A DNA stretch of 64,000 nucleotides, taken from assembly GCA_029251085.1 (NCBI GenBank), contig JAQXDZ010000014.1:26353-90352 (forward strand), in the 5' to 3' direction. The translations under genes and the position numbers were made by a program. This document shows positions 26,768-35,817 of the stretch, piece after piece (positions within the stretch are counted from its first letter, which is position 1; each line of letters begins with the position of its first letter). The stretch is from Mariniblastus sp. (lineage in GTDB: Bacteria > Planctomycetota > Planctomycetia > Pirellulales > Pirellulaceae). The notes beneath the pieces are model-generated. The model was not told the origin of the DNA. It did no database searches and was given only the letters and a program-made list of their open reading frames with translations.

Positions 26768-28342
26768 ATGCGACCACGCCATTTATCTATCATCACTGCC
26801 TGTTTAATTTGGTTCATTTCACCAAGTACTGAACTACTGGCGGAATTGAAATTACCATCATTCTTTAGCAATCAAATGGTACTTCAACGCGACAAACCCG
26901 TATCCATCTGGGGGTGGGCAGACGCCAACACTCAAGTCGACGTCGCGTTCAATGGAAATACTGTTTCCACAAAATCCAATGACGACGGAAGCTGGCGACT
27001 GGCGCTACCGGCAATGAAAGCCAATGGCCAGGGAATGAACATGGTCATTGAAAATGGCAAAGACAGAGTTGAAATCAAAAACATCTTGATTGGTGAAGTT
27101 TGGTTTGCGAGCGGGCAGTCGAACATGGCATTTAAGCTTCAAGCTTCACTCGATGCGAAAACTGACTTACCCAAATCTAAAAATCCAGCGATTCGGTTTT
27201 TCCTCGCCACCAACACTCCTGCCGCTCAACCGCAGACCGATATTGCGGGAACCTGGAACCTTTCGTCTCCAGAAACGTCAGGCAAATTTTCGGCAGTTGC
27301 CTATTACTTTGCAAAACAAATTCAGCAAGAAACAGGAATTCCTGTCGGCATTATCCAATCCTGTTGGGGTGGTAAAAGATCTGAATGTTACACAAGCAGA
27401 GAAGCTATGCTCTCTAACTCGCACGGAAAAAAAATGATCGCAGAACTTGACCGCGCGGCGAAAGCTTTTGACTCCGTTGCGGCCAAGAAAAAGCACGACG
27501 CTGCGATGGCTAATTGGGAAAAGAGAACTGCTAGGGTTCGCGCCCAAAACAAAAACAAAGCAGCCTCCGAACGTGCCCGACTACCCCGTCGCCCTCTACC
27601 GGTAAAACCAACCTACGAAAATGAGCGCAATCCGACGGTTCTTTACAATGGAATGATTCATCCGTTCGTTGGCTACACCATGCGGGGAGCAATTTGGTAT
27701 CAAGGCGAAGCGAACGCTAAAGCGGGCTTGGCTGAGATCTACCAGGAAATGTTTACTTTAATGATTCAGGACTGGCGACAACGCTGGGGCGATGAGTTTC
27801 CGTTTTACTTCGTCCAATTGGCAAATTTCAAGCCAGTTACAACCGATCCAGGTCAGCAAAGCGATTGGGCGACCGTACAGGATCAACAAAGAAAAACCTT
27901 GGAACTGGCTGGCACAGGCATGGCGACCATCAACGACGTGGGAGACGCCAGGGACATTCATCCAAAAAACAAAAAGACCGTTGGCCTACGACTGGCTCGC
28001 TGGGCTTTAAGCAACGATTACCAGAAACCGGTTACCGTCAGCGGACCACTCTACAAGTCTTCCCGAGTAAAAGCTGGAAAGATGATCATCGAATTCGCTC
28101 ACACGGGTAACGGTTTGAAAACCGGTGATGGAAAGCCTCTCCAGCGGTTCGAGGTAACTGGAGACAATCAAACTTGGCATTGGGCAGATGCCAAAATCAG
28201 CAACAACACAATCATCGTGAGTTGCAAAGAAGTGCCGAATCCCAAGGCAGTCCGATACGCCTGGGCGGCCAATCCAGAAGGGGCGAATTTAGTTAATTCA
28301 GAAAACCTACCCGCGTCAATCTTTTCAACCAAGAACAACTAA
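26768..28342 (+). CDS. Sialate O-acetylesterase family protein
   Basis: Protein of 524 aa with an N-terminal signal peptide (about 1-25). SGNH-hydrolase type 9-O-acetylesterase: block I with the nucleophile is EVWFASGQSNMAFKL (about residue 115), an IQSCWGGK oxyanion region follows (about 198), GAIWYQGEANA near residue 310 is block III-like, and a catalytic Asp/His lies in NDVGDARDIHPKNKK. A lysine/arginine-rich insert at about 225-280 is predicted helical. Planctomycetes and Bacteroidetes use this family to strip acetyl groups from host- or algae-derived glycans. It is secreted or periplasmic. It lies 42 bp after xthA. Confidence 0.93.
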   Translation: MRPRHLSIITACLIWFISPSTELLAELKLPSFFSNQMVLQRDKPVSIWGWADANTQVDVAFNGNTVSTKSNDDGSWRLALPAMKANGQGMNMVIENGKDRVEIKNILIGEVWFASGQSNMAFKLQASLDAKTDLPKSKNPAIRFFLATNTPAAQPQTDIAGTWNLSSPETSGKFSAVAYYFAKQIQQETGIPVGIIQSCWGGKRSECYTSREAMLSNSHGKKMIAELDRAAKAFDSVAAKKKHDAAMANWEKRTARVRAQNKNKAASERARLPRRPLPVKPTYENERNPTVLYNGMIHPFVGYTMRGAIWYQGEANAKAGLAEIYQEMFTLMIQDWRQRWGDEFPFYFVQLANFKPVTTDPGQQSDWATVQDQQRKTLELAGTGMATINDVGDARDIHPKNKKTVGLRLARWALSNDYQKPVTVSGPLYKSSRVKAGKMIIEFAHTGNGLKTGDGKPLQRFEVTGDNQTWHWADAKISNNTIIVSCKEVPNPKAVRYAWAANPEGANLVNSENLPASIFSTKNN

Positions 28343-28378
28343 TTCGCCTGCGAGAACTGAACGGCAGCCTATTTGACA

Positions 28379-28415
28379 GTGACAATTACGCGTTAACCAG
28401 CGCGTTTATTGTCAC
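28379..28415. terminator. Bidirectional hairpin between convergent genes
   Basis: GTGACAAT (28379-28386) pairs with ATTGTCAC (28408-28415), with an inner ACGCG/CGCGT stem. It lies after the esterase stop (28342) and overlaps the stop codon of the minus-strand RsbW-like gene (28412). T-runs on either side are short, so termination may be partial. Confidence 0.65.
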
Positions 28416-28843
28416 GCTTTGGCCTCTGAGTTCTGCTTGGTTAGCTCGAGGGAATTCCCTTTGTCGTTGTAAAGTACAATGTCAACGAAATTCCGAATGA
28501 GCATCACACCACGACCGCAATCCTTTTCGAGATTTTCTTCTTGCGTGGGGTCAGGAACCTTCGCCGGATCAAAACCTTCGCCTTGGTCAGTTATCTTCGA
28601 ATAAAATCGGTCGCCACAAATCTCAATCACGAGATGAACGGTCTTGTCGGGGCTTCGATTATTCCCGTGATCAATTGCATTCATCACCGCCTCTTCCATG
28701 GCCATGTGAATACCGAAGGTGTCCTTGTTACCCCAACCGTTTTTCTCCAACTGCTCAAGGACCATACCAACTATTGTTGCGCAGCAATCTGGCTCACTTG
28801 GAATGTGATCGTCGTACCGCCAATGCTGAGTTGTACTTTCCAT
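28412..28843 (-). CDS. RsbW-like ATP-binding anti-sigma factor kinase
   Basis: Protein of 143 aa, a HATPase_c domain of the SpoIIAB/RsbW type. The N box (MAMEEAVMNAIDHGNN, about residues 47-62), the G1 box (DQGEGFDP, about 89-96) and the G2 box (GRGVMLIRNF, about 110-119) are intact. Such kinases phosphorylate a STAS antagonist and bind a sigma factor or other target. A STAS gene lies just upstream on the same strand (28915-29271), forming a switch pair. No PP2C phosphatase or sigma factor gene is adjacent, so the output is unknown. Confidence 0.92.
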   Translation of the reverse strand: MESTTQHWRYDDHIPSEPDCCATIVGMVLEQLEKNGWGNKDTFGIHMAMEEAVMNAIDHGNNRSPDKTVHLVIEICGDRFYSKITDQGEGFDPAKVPDPTQEENLEKDCGRGVMLIRNFVDIVLYNDKGNSLELTKQNSEAKA

Positions 28844-28914
28844 GATTAACCTGAATCTTCAATCTATTCAAAAACTCGTTGGAGCCCCTAGCCCATCCTC
28901 AAAGCCCACTCTCT

Positions 28915-29271
28915 TTAGAGTGACTCGATTGCCTCGATTTGATTATCTTTAATCTGAAACAATGAATCGAGATTTGTATAGCTAAACAAATCTCGCACCT
29001 CAGGACGCAAGTTGCTCAATCTCAATTGCAGTCCATTTTTTTTACTCTCACTCTCTAGTTTGATCAATTTGTTAATCGCAGCACTAGAGAAAAAACTAAC
29101 ACCTTCAAAATTCAAAACAATTCCCGTCACACTCGTCGCATCCACCAGAGAGAGCAACTCGCGACCGAGTGACTCAATCCGAGCAGGATTCATCACTCGT
29201 TGATCGACAAACTTGACAATGGTTGCATTTTCGAGAACTTCTGTGGCAATGCATTCAAATCCTGACATCAC
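28915..29271 (-). CDS. STAS-domain anti-anti-sigma factor-like protein
   Basis: Protein of 118 aa, a single STAS domain (SpoIIAA/RsbV type). The segment GVSFFSSAAINKLIKLES is the phosphorylation loop: the usual Asp-Ser-Ser/Thr is here Ser-Ser, so the phosphoacceptor serine could be either. It is the likely partner of the RsbW-like kinase 71 bp downstream. Its start has two consecutive ATG codons (29271 and 29268); either is possible. Confidence 0.9.
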   Translation of the reverse strand: MMSGFECIATEVLENATIVKFVDQRVMNPARIESLGRELLSLVDATSVTGIVLNFEGVSFFSSAAINKLIKLESESKKNGLQLRLSNLRPEVRDLFSYTNLDSLFQIKDNQIEAIESL

Positions 29272-29627
29272 ATTTCCTCAAAAACACGGTTGGTATCGCC
29301 TATTTATCATACCTCGCCAATCCATTGCGTCAAAAACAAATCAGCACCTTTTCGAGTCATTCTTACTCGAAATTCTCCCAAACTCTTCCGCTGAAATTGC
29401 CCAAAAAGAACCAGCACAATTTCCGTCCCGACACCCTCTGCCTCTTTCTTAAAATAAAAAACACTAGCTGATACGTCCCCGAATGATCGACCAGAATCTC
29501 ATCCGTCTACGCATCAAACTAGCATTTTTGTTTCCAATTTGCGGCTCCATTCTCCGTTATTTAGTTACTCCAAACCAACCACGACTGCAGTCAGAGTTTG
29601 CTTCGCTTTCAATAAATTCGAAAACGA
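29272..29627. other. Gene-free stretch
   Basis: Upstream of the minus-strand STAS gene and downstream of the small membrane protein. A few short plus-strand frames occur (for example 29223-29471) but have serine/phenylalanine-rich, low-information composition and no recognisable domain. The STAS promoter is expected here; no clear match was placed. Confidence 0.5.
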
Positions 29628-29981
29628 TCATTCTCTTCTGATGGAAAATCCATTCAGGAAAACCACCGTTCCTAAAAACAGAATGGGCCAACAAAGCCAC
29701 GTTGGCGTTGAAATCTTTTTTTGAACCCCCAAGCCAGACTTTTCCGGCTTAGATTCGGTTCGGGTAATATTTGGATAGGAAGCTCGATAATAATTAGTCG
29801 AACGGGCTTCCGAAGTTGGCCGAACTGCTGCCACCTCTCGCTCCACAGTCGCGTGATCCGCGAGAAGATTTGAGAATCGGGGTGTCAACACGTAGGTATC
29901 AACCAGGTTTAACTGAATCCCGATAAATATCAGTACCAGCCCCAGCGTCATGATTGAAGTACGTCGCATTATTTTTTCCAT
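29628..29981 (-). CDS. Small membrane protein of unknown function
   Basis: Protein of 117 aa, not recognised. Two predicted membrane helices flank a polar middle: about residues 11-30 (MTLGLVLIFIGIQLNLVDTY) and about 93-112 (WLCWPILFLGTVVFLNGF). The polar region between has a heptad-like, serine- and arginine-rich pattern. The start could be the first ATG or the Met at residue 5 (MRRTS). Upstream lies a nested inverted repeat (29983-30080) that would be in its 5' leader. The consistent membrane topology supports a real gene. Confidence 0.62.
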   Translation of the reverse strand: MEKIMRRTSIMTLGLVLIFIGIQLNLVDTYVLTPRFSNLLADHATVEREVAAVRPTSEARSTNYYRASYPNITRTESKPEKSGLGVQKKISTPTWLCWPILFLGTVVFLNGFSIRRE

Positions 29982-29982
29982 T

Positions 29983-30080
29983 CAAGGTTGGGAAAAGAAC
30001 TGCACTTCGCTAACACCGAGTCCTCATGGAAAATTTCTCCATGAGCAAGTGTTGCACCCAACAAGAGCAGCTAAACCTTG
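29983..30080. other. Nested inverted repeats in a gene-free stretch
   Basis: Three levels of symmetry share one centre. CAAGGTT (29983-29989) matches AACCTTG (30074-30080). GTTGGG (about 29987-29992) matches CCCAAC (30057-30062). CTCATGGA matches TCCATGAG around AAATTTC (about 30023-30045). AACAC/GTGTT adds an intermediate pair. The first two alternatives overlap and cannot both form. It may be a structured leader of the minus-strand membrane protein, or a small RNA; no family was recognised. The remaining bases to 30379 show no gene. Confidence 0.45.
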
Positions 30081-30379
30081 TTAACCTATCGTTTTTCTGA
30101 CGTTTTCTTCTTGAATCAGGGACTCACAAATATCTACCCTGAAAAGAATCGGTTCCGTTTTTTTGGGTTCTATTGAAAACAACCGTTGCCGCGACTGCGA
30201 ACTTTGGAAGAAAGCAGAAGTTATCCCACGTTTAACGATTGGTTCGGCTTTTCCAACGATCCGGGTATCGAGTCACAAAACCATCATTTAAACTGATTGT
30301 TAAGTACTTACATTTGACTAGCTCAGATTTTCATCCTGAGTGGCTGTAGAACCAATTACCACGAAAAACCGGCAACCCC

Positions 30380-33300
30380 ATGAGCCAGCCTACCGAACCC
30401 TCAACCCATGGAATTTGGTCCTCCAGCTTCCAAGGCCTTTTATGGACCCAGTGGCTGACCTCAATCAACGATAATGTGTTCCGCTGGTTTGTCATTGGTG
30501 TTGGTAAAAATCAATTTGCCCCTGAAGACCAGGGGACGCTTCTAATTATTGGCTCGTCATTTTTCATCATTCCCTACATCTTGTTTGCGTCAGTTGCTGG
30601 TTGGCTGGCTGATAGATTCAAGAAACGAAATGTCATCATCGGCTGCAAGATTGCAGAAATTGCGATCATGATCATCGGAATCATCGCGGTCAGTCTTCTG
30701 GGAACTCCTGACCCAGCTTCCGGGATCGACCCCTATTTCTGGGTATTGCTCGCTGCTGTTTTCTTGATGGGACTTCAGAGTGCACTCTTTTCACCGGCCA
30801 AAGTTGGTACCATCCCCGAGCTTTTAAATGAAAAAACGATTGCCGCCGGGAATGGAGTTTTCAACCTCGCAACCCTCTCCGCCACTGTCATCGGCATGGC
30901 GCTTGGCGGAGCACTTTCCGATATCACTCATCGCGGGCAGGACAACATTGGCTTAGCGGCAGGCGTGCTCATTGGAATTGCCATTATTGGAACCCTGTTG
31001 AGCTTCTTAGTTTGGTCTCTACCAGCAGCAAATGCCAAAGCCAAATTCCCGATCACCTTAATAGGTGAAACCATTAAGGATCTTTTCCAGCTATTCTCAT
31101 ACCGCACGCTGTTCCGAATTGCGCTTGGCATTTCTTTTTTCTGGGCAGTCGCCGCTTTGGCTCAACTCAATATCGATGTTTTTGCAACCGAGAGCGGCGG
31201 CATCATCGAGTCTGACCGAACGCCGCTCCTGATTGCTGTCGTGTTAGGCATTGGATTTGGTAGCGTTGCCGCTGGATTAATATCTGCCGGCAGAATCGAA
31301 TTAGGCTTGGTTCCCATCGGTGCAATTGGAGTTGCAATTTTCTCGTTTCTATTGTGGCTGACCCCTCCCGATTTCATCAACGGAGATCCGTACAACTTCG
31401 ACAAGGTACTAACATTCATCTTCCTTGCGGGCCTTGGATTCAGTGCTGGTGTCTTTGACGTCCCCTTGGCATCCTACCTACAACACAACAGCCCGATTAA
31501 GAAACGCGGCTCAATCCTCGCCGCCACCAACTGCCTAGCCTTCAGCAGTATCCTTCTCTTCTTTGGTGTGATGTTGTTTTGCACGCAAACAACTGAACCA
31601 GGAACCATTGCTCAATTGCCCGCCGAACTTACAGCAAAAAGTTTGAATGAAACACAAACCAAAGAACTAGAAGAGACAATTGGTCGTTTTGAAAAAACGC
31701 CAATAAGCGATCAACCGGGAATCGAGAAGTTCGTCAGCGAGACCACCGCTCCCCTACGTCCTGCGACACTTACACTCTTAATCGCCAAAGATACAGAACG
31801 CCGAGCAAATGCCTCCCAACCACTTCGACTCGAAGATTATGTCGCCGAATTTAGCCCAGAAAACTCCAACTTCAATGAACAAGACGCGGTCGCTTTTCAG
31901 CGGCAAATCTTTAAAGTTCAGCGGCAAATCCGTCCACTTCCACTTCTTAGCTCCCGCCAAATATTTTTGGTGATCTGTATTTTGACCATCCCGGTAATCG
32001 CATACTCGCTCTACCTTTTAATTAAACAAACCGTCCGCCTTTTGTTCTTCATGGCGTTCCAAATAATTTACCGTGTCAAAATCAACGGAATTGAAAATCT
32101 ACCCAAACAAGGTGGCGCTGTTGTTGTCGCCAATCATTCCTCATGGCTCGACGGAGCGATTCTACTTGTGTTAGTCCCTCGCTTACCTCGCGTCATTGCT
32201 TGGGCGGGTAACTTCTCGCATTGGGCTTTGCAAAAATGGGCTGCCTTCTGTGGAATCATTTTGATCGCCGGTGGCCCCAGATCGATTCGCAACGGACTGA
32301 AAACAGCAAAACAAACGATCGAACAGGGTGGGGTCGTTGGCCTGTTCCCCGAAGGCGGTATCTCTCGGGATTGTCAGATCAAAAATTTCAAGCCAGGGCT
32401 CACAAAAATCATCAATTTGAAAGAAAACAAAACTCCCGTCATCCCCGTTTACTTTGACCAACTCTGGGGAAGCATATTTAGTTTCTCTCAAGGAAAGAGT
32501 ATAAAAAAGTGGCCTCGTTCCTTTCGTCGCCCGCTTTCGGTCCACATTGGCAAACCGATTGAAAAAGCTGATACGATGTTTGCAATTCGTCAATCTGTTC
32601 AAGAGCTTAGTGCAACTACCATGGATAATCCCGCTGGAAAATTTGTCTCTGCCCCTTCGGCATTTATCAAAGCCTGTAAACGCAACAAGTTCCGCTCAAA
32701 AATCGGTGACTCCACAAATCAGGAAGAAACCGGAGGGAAGCTGCTAACCCGTGCGTTGATTTTGAGACGACTGTTGAAAAAACACGTGCTCGACAATCAA
32801 GAAGAAAATGTAGGGGTCCTGATCCCGCCATCCGTTGGCGGCGCGATTGTCAACCTTTCCCTGGCACTCGACAAACGCGTGGCGATCAACCTGAATTACT
32901 CACTTTCAAACGATCTGATTAATCACTGCGTTAAAGAAGCGGAAATAAAAACCGTCTTAACAACTCGAAAGGTTGCCGAAAAATTCAACTTCGACTTTGA
33001 CTGCAATATTTTTTATCTTGATGACCTCAAAGAAAAAGTCAGTGGATTAGACAAACTGGTCGGTGCATTCCAAAGCTTCGTGCTGCCCAATGCCCTCCTC
33101 GACTTAAATCTTGGACTCAATCAAATCAAACCTGATGACACGCTGACGATTGTGTTTACCTCAGGATCCACTGGAGTTCCCAAGGGTGTAATGCTGACTC
33201 ATAAAAACATCATGAGCAACGTACTGGGAATCGAACGCGTTGGCTCGCTCGTTCCAGATGACACCTTGATTGGCGTGTTGCCGTTTTTCCATTCGATGGG

Positions 33301-34243
33301 ATACACGGTCACCCTTTGGGTGCCTATGACGACCGACTCGCGTGGAGTTTATCACTTCAATCCACTCGATGCTAAAATTGTCGGCAAGATTGCTAAGAAG
33401 TTTTCAGCCACCATCATTGTCGCCACCCCAACCTTCCTACGCTCCTACATGAGACGGTGCACTCCAGACCAATTTAATTCGCTCAACATGGTCATTGCCG
33501 GAGCAGAACGTTTACCTCCTGAACTATGTGAAGAGTTTGAAAACAAATTTGGTGTCCGGCCGGTAGAAGGATACGGCACGACCGAACTCTCACCGGTCGC
33601 AGCGGTTAACATTCCGTACTCACGTCAAACTAAAAAAGAGTTTCAAATCGACGCGAAAGAGGGTACGGTCGGCAGGCCAATGCCAAACCTCGCAGCTCGC
33701 GTAACCGACCTCGACTCGGGCGAAGTCCTCGGCCCCAACCAAGCGGGAATGCTTTGGATCTGCGGCCCAAGTGTGATGAAGGGTTACCTCAACAAGCCCG
33801 AAGCAACCGCTGAGGTACTCGACGGCCGATGGTACAAGACCGGTGACGTCGCCATCATTGATGATGACGGATTTATCAAAATCACGGGTCGAATGAGTCG
33901 CTTTTCGAAGATTGGCGGCGAAATGGTACCTCACCTTAAAATTGAGGAAGTCCTTTCAGAATTCCTTGACTCGACACCCTCTGATGACTCCGACGACCAT
34001 TTACTAGTTGCCGTAACTGCCGTGCCTGACGACAAAAAGGGAGAGCGATTAATTGTTCTCTACACAAAGACGACCAAGACGGTAGAAGAAATGCAGCAGT
34101 CACTAAAGGACGCGGGATTGCCTAACATCTTTATTCCGATGGCCCCAGGTTTCATTCAGGTGGACCACCTTCCTATTCTCGGCACTGGTAAACTTGACCT
34201 TCGTGGAATCAAAGAAATTGCACTTGAGAAAGCAGGGAGTTAG
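30380..34243 (+). CDS. LplT/PlsC/acyl-ACP synthetase fusion (Aas-type)
   Basis: Protein of 1287 aa with three modules for lysophospholipid recycling. (1) Residues about 10-420 and 535-560: a major facilitator transporter like LplT, with some twelve helices starting near WLTSINDNVFRWFVIG and broken by a soluble insert at about 425-530. (2) About 565-760: a PlsC-type acyltransferase with HX4D in VANHSSWLDGA (His about 584) and FPEGGISRD. (3) About 785-1287: an acyl-adenylating domain with FTSGSTGVPKG (about 926), EGYGTTELSP and WYKTGDVAIIDDDGF. The transporter flips lysolipid, the synthetase makes acyl-ACP and the acyltransferase re-acylates. In E. coli lplT and aas are separate genes. Confidence 0.94.
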   Translation: MSQPTEPSTHGIWSSSFQGLLWTQWLTSINDNVFRWFVIGVGKNQFAPEDQGTLLIIGSSFFIIPYILFASVAGWLADRFKKRNVIIGCKIAEIAIMIIGIIAVSLLGTPDPASGIDPYFWVLLAAVFLMGLQSALFSPAKVGTIPELLNEKTIAAGNGVFNLATLSATVIGMALGGALSDITHRGQDNIGLAAGVLIGIAIIGTLLSFLVWSLPAANAKAKFPITLIGETIKDLFQLFSYRTLFRIALGISFFWAVAALAQLNIDVFATESGGIIESDRTPLLIAVVLGIGFGSVAAGLISAGRIELGLVPIGAIGVAIFSFLLWLTPPDFINGDPYNFDKVLTFIFLAGLGFSAGVFDVPLASYLQHNSPIKKRGSILAATNCLAFSSILLFFGVMLFCTQTTEPGTIAQLPAELTAKSLNETQTKELEETIGRFEKTPISDQPGIEKFVSETTAPLRPATLTLLIAKDTERRANASQPLRLEDYVAEFSPENSNFNEQDAVAFQRQIFKVQRQIRPLPLLSSRQIFLVICILTIPVIAYSLYLLIKQTVRLLFFMAFQIIYRVKINGIENLPKQGGAVVVANHSSWLDGAILLVLVPRLPRVIAWAGNFSHWALQKWAAFCGIILIAGGPRSIRNGLKTAKQTIEQGGVVGLFPEGGISRDCQIKNFKPGLTKIINLKENKTPVIPVYFDQLWGSIFSFSQGKSIKKWPRSFRRPLSVHIGKPIEKADTMFAIRQSVQELSATTMDNPAGKFVSAPSAFIKACKRNKFRSKIGDSTNQEETGGKLLTRALILRRLLKKHVLDNQEENVGVLIPPSVGGAIVNLSLALDKRVAINLNYSLSNDLINHCVKEAEIKTVLTTRKVAEKFNFDFDCNIFYLDDLKEKVSGLDKLVGAFQSFVLPNALLDLNLGLNQIKPDDTLTIVFTSGSTGVPKGVMLTHKNIMSNVLGIERVGSLVPDDTLIGVLPFFHSMGYTVTLWVPMTTDSRGVYHFNPLDAKIVGKIAKKFSATIIVATPTFLRSYMRRCTPDQFNSLNMVIAGAERLPPELCEEFENKFGVRPVEGYGTTELSPVAAVNIPYSRQTKKEFQIDAKEGTVGRPMPNLAARVTDLDSGEVLGPNQAGMLWICGPSVMKGYLNKPEATAEVLDGRWYKTGDVAIIDDDGFIKITGRMSRFSKIGGEMVPHLKIEEVLSEFLDSTPSDDSDDHLLVAVTAVPDDKKGERLIVLYTKTTKTVEEMQQSLKDAGLPNIFIPMAPGFIQVDHLPILGTGKLDLRGIKEIALEKAGS

Positions 34244-34291
34244 TTAGGCACCGACTGCTCATGTGTGACCTGCAATGATTGCCATTCAGAT

Positions 34292-35248
34292 TTAGCCATC
34301 TGGAGCTAACATCCGCATGGCTAAATTGAATGAACACACATTCCTCAACTTTAAATAGGACATGGTCAGACGTGGGTTGATTTCTATCAATTGGTCACCC
34401 TCGGGGCCAAGCACCATATCCAGACCGATATACCCTTGAGTCGGTGGTAACAACCGAACCGTCTTCTCAGCCAACCGACGTGCCCGGCATTCAAAATCCT
34501 TGCGAACGGGAAATCGAGAACCGACGAATTCGCCAAACGGTTCATCATCAAAGACTTGCTCGGTCGCGGGAAGAAAAGTGAAGTCGCCACCGTGGCAGAT
34601 CACCGAGACGCTGACTGGAAGGCCTTGATAGAACGGCTCTACCCAGTACCCCAAACCTGTTAACTGGCTCTCCACCCGCTCCAGTTCGGCATACTCTTGA
34701 ATCAGAATAAGCCCCTCTCCCCCAACGCCATCGTTGGGCTTAACAACCATCGGAAAATCGAAATTGTCCATCGGACCGTTCCAAAATTCAATAAATTCCG
34801 TTCCCCTCGAAACCCCATCGAAACCCTGATTTTGCAAATAATCAAACGAGGCCCGCTTGCTTGAGGCGATCCTCACCAACTCCTCACTTGGGCTCACTAA
34901 CTTGTCACGAAACGGTTCCAGCCACTGAACACACCCAAGCAGACGGCCTCCGGTTTCCGGAGCAATCAGTAAAATCCGATCAACCTTTTTCGCCAAATCT
35001 TCTAGGACCCCTCTTAAGTCAACTTGCTGAGTAACAGGGTGGAGCGTCAGCCCGTCTACACTGGGGAAATCGCCAACTGCCCGTTCGTCAACCGGCAAAA
35101 TCACTTCGATCCCCCCAATAAGAAAATCATGAGCAATTGCCTGCAGCATACGCATCCCCTGTGACCGAATTGCGGACCCACAATGAAGGGAAACCCCATC
35201 TATCCAGAGCCCCCCTCCGGTCAACCATTCAAATATTAGTATTTGCAT
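34292..35248 (-). CDS. ATP-grasp ligase, MfnD-like (tyramine-glutamate ligase type)
   Basis: Protein of 318 aa. It begins ILIFEWLTGGGLW, like the ATP-grasp proteins of the methanofuran pathway (MfnD, and ORF17 of methylotrophs). The ATP-grasp core is visible: substrate-side SKRASFDYLQNQGF, FPMVVKPNDGVGGEGLILI (ATP lysine and glycine loop, about residues 162-180), YIGLDMVLGPEGDQLIEINPR (metal Asp/Glu/Asn, about 268-288). It would join an amine to a carboxylate, possibly glutamate. Planctomycetes carry tetrahydromethanopterin/methanofuran C1 genes, which makes this assignment plausible, but none of the other pathway genes is in the window. The substrate is inferred. Confidence 0.82.
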   Translation of the reverse strand: MQILIFEWLTGGGLWIDGVSLHCGSAIRSQGMRMLQAIAHDFLIGGIEVILPVDERAVGDFPSVDGLTLHPVTQQVDLRGVLEDLAKKVDRILLIAPETGGRLLGCVQWLEPFRDKLVSPSEELVRIASSKRASFDYLQNQGFDGVSRGTEFIEFWNGPMDNFDFPMVVKPNDGVGGEGLILIQEYAELERVESQLTGLGYWVEPFYQGLPVSVSVICHGGDFTFLPATEQVFDDEPFGEFVGSRFPVRKDFECRARRLAEKTVRLLPPTQGYIGLDMVLGPEGDQLIEINPRLTMSYLKLRNVCSFNLAMRMLAPDG

Positions 35249-35393
35249 TTAACTTGCCCAACTTAAAGTTCGAAGCTATATACTTCAGTGGTTTTAGATT
35301 TGCTTTACAACCCGCATAAAAACCGTACAATTCGGTATCCATTAAAATCAGCTCGAAATTACAAACGGCCTGAACACCAAGAAGGAAGAAATC

Positions 35394-35744
35394 GTGACAT
35401 TGATCAACCGCTTCGAAGGCGACAACGTCCTTATCGTTTACTTTCAGGATGTTAGAATCATCGATGATTCGAGAATCAGTAGCCTCGGACAAGAACTCGG
35501 TGAACTGATCAACAACACCAGCAACTCTCGTATCATATTAAATTTCCAAAACGTTGGCTTTATGTCTTCGGCTATGATTGGAAAACTGGTCCTGTTCGGC
35601 AAAAAATGCAAAGAGGCAAAAGTTAAATTGCGACTTTGTACCATTGGTGATAACGTCGAAGAAGTCTTTAAACTGATGCGACTGAACAAGGTTTTCGACA
35701 TTGATAAAAATGAAGAAACCTCGATCAAGAAAATCAAAAAGTAA
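35394..35744 (+). CDS. STAS-domain anti-anti-sigma factor-like protein
   Basis: Protein of 116 aa starting at GTG with GGAAGAA seven to eight bases upstream. Single STAS domain. The phosphorylation loop reads NVGFMSSAMIGKLVLFGK, again with Ser-Ser in place of the common Asp-Ser. The C-terminus is basic (ETSIKKIKK). It is the second STAS protein in the window and stands alone, next to the ATP-grasp and DUF368 genes that face it or are convergent. It could respond to the RsbW-like kinase at 28412 or to another one. Confidence 0.9.
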   Translation: MTLINRFEGDNVLIVYFQDVRIIDDSRISSLGQELGELINNTSNSRIILNFQNVGFMSSAMIGKLVLFGKKCKEAKVKLRLCTIGDNVEEVFKLMRLNKVFDIDKNEETSIKKIKK

Positions 35745-35817
35745 GTTAGCTTGCCAAAGCTTCCCCTCGAACTTTAGCAATGCCTGACCTTTGCTCCACC
35801 ACGGAAACTCCTTCGGT

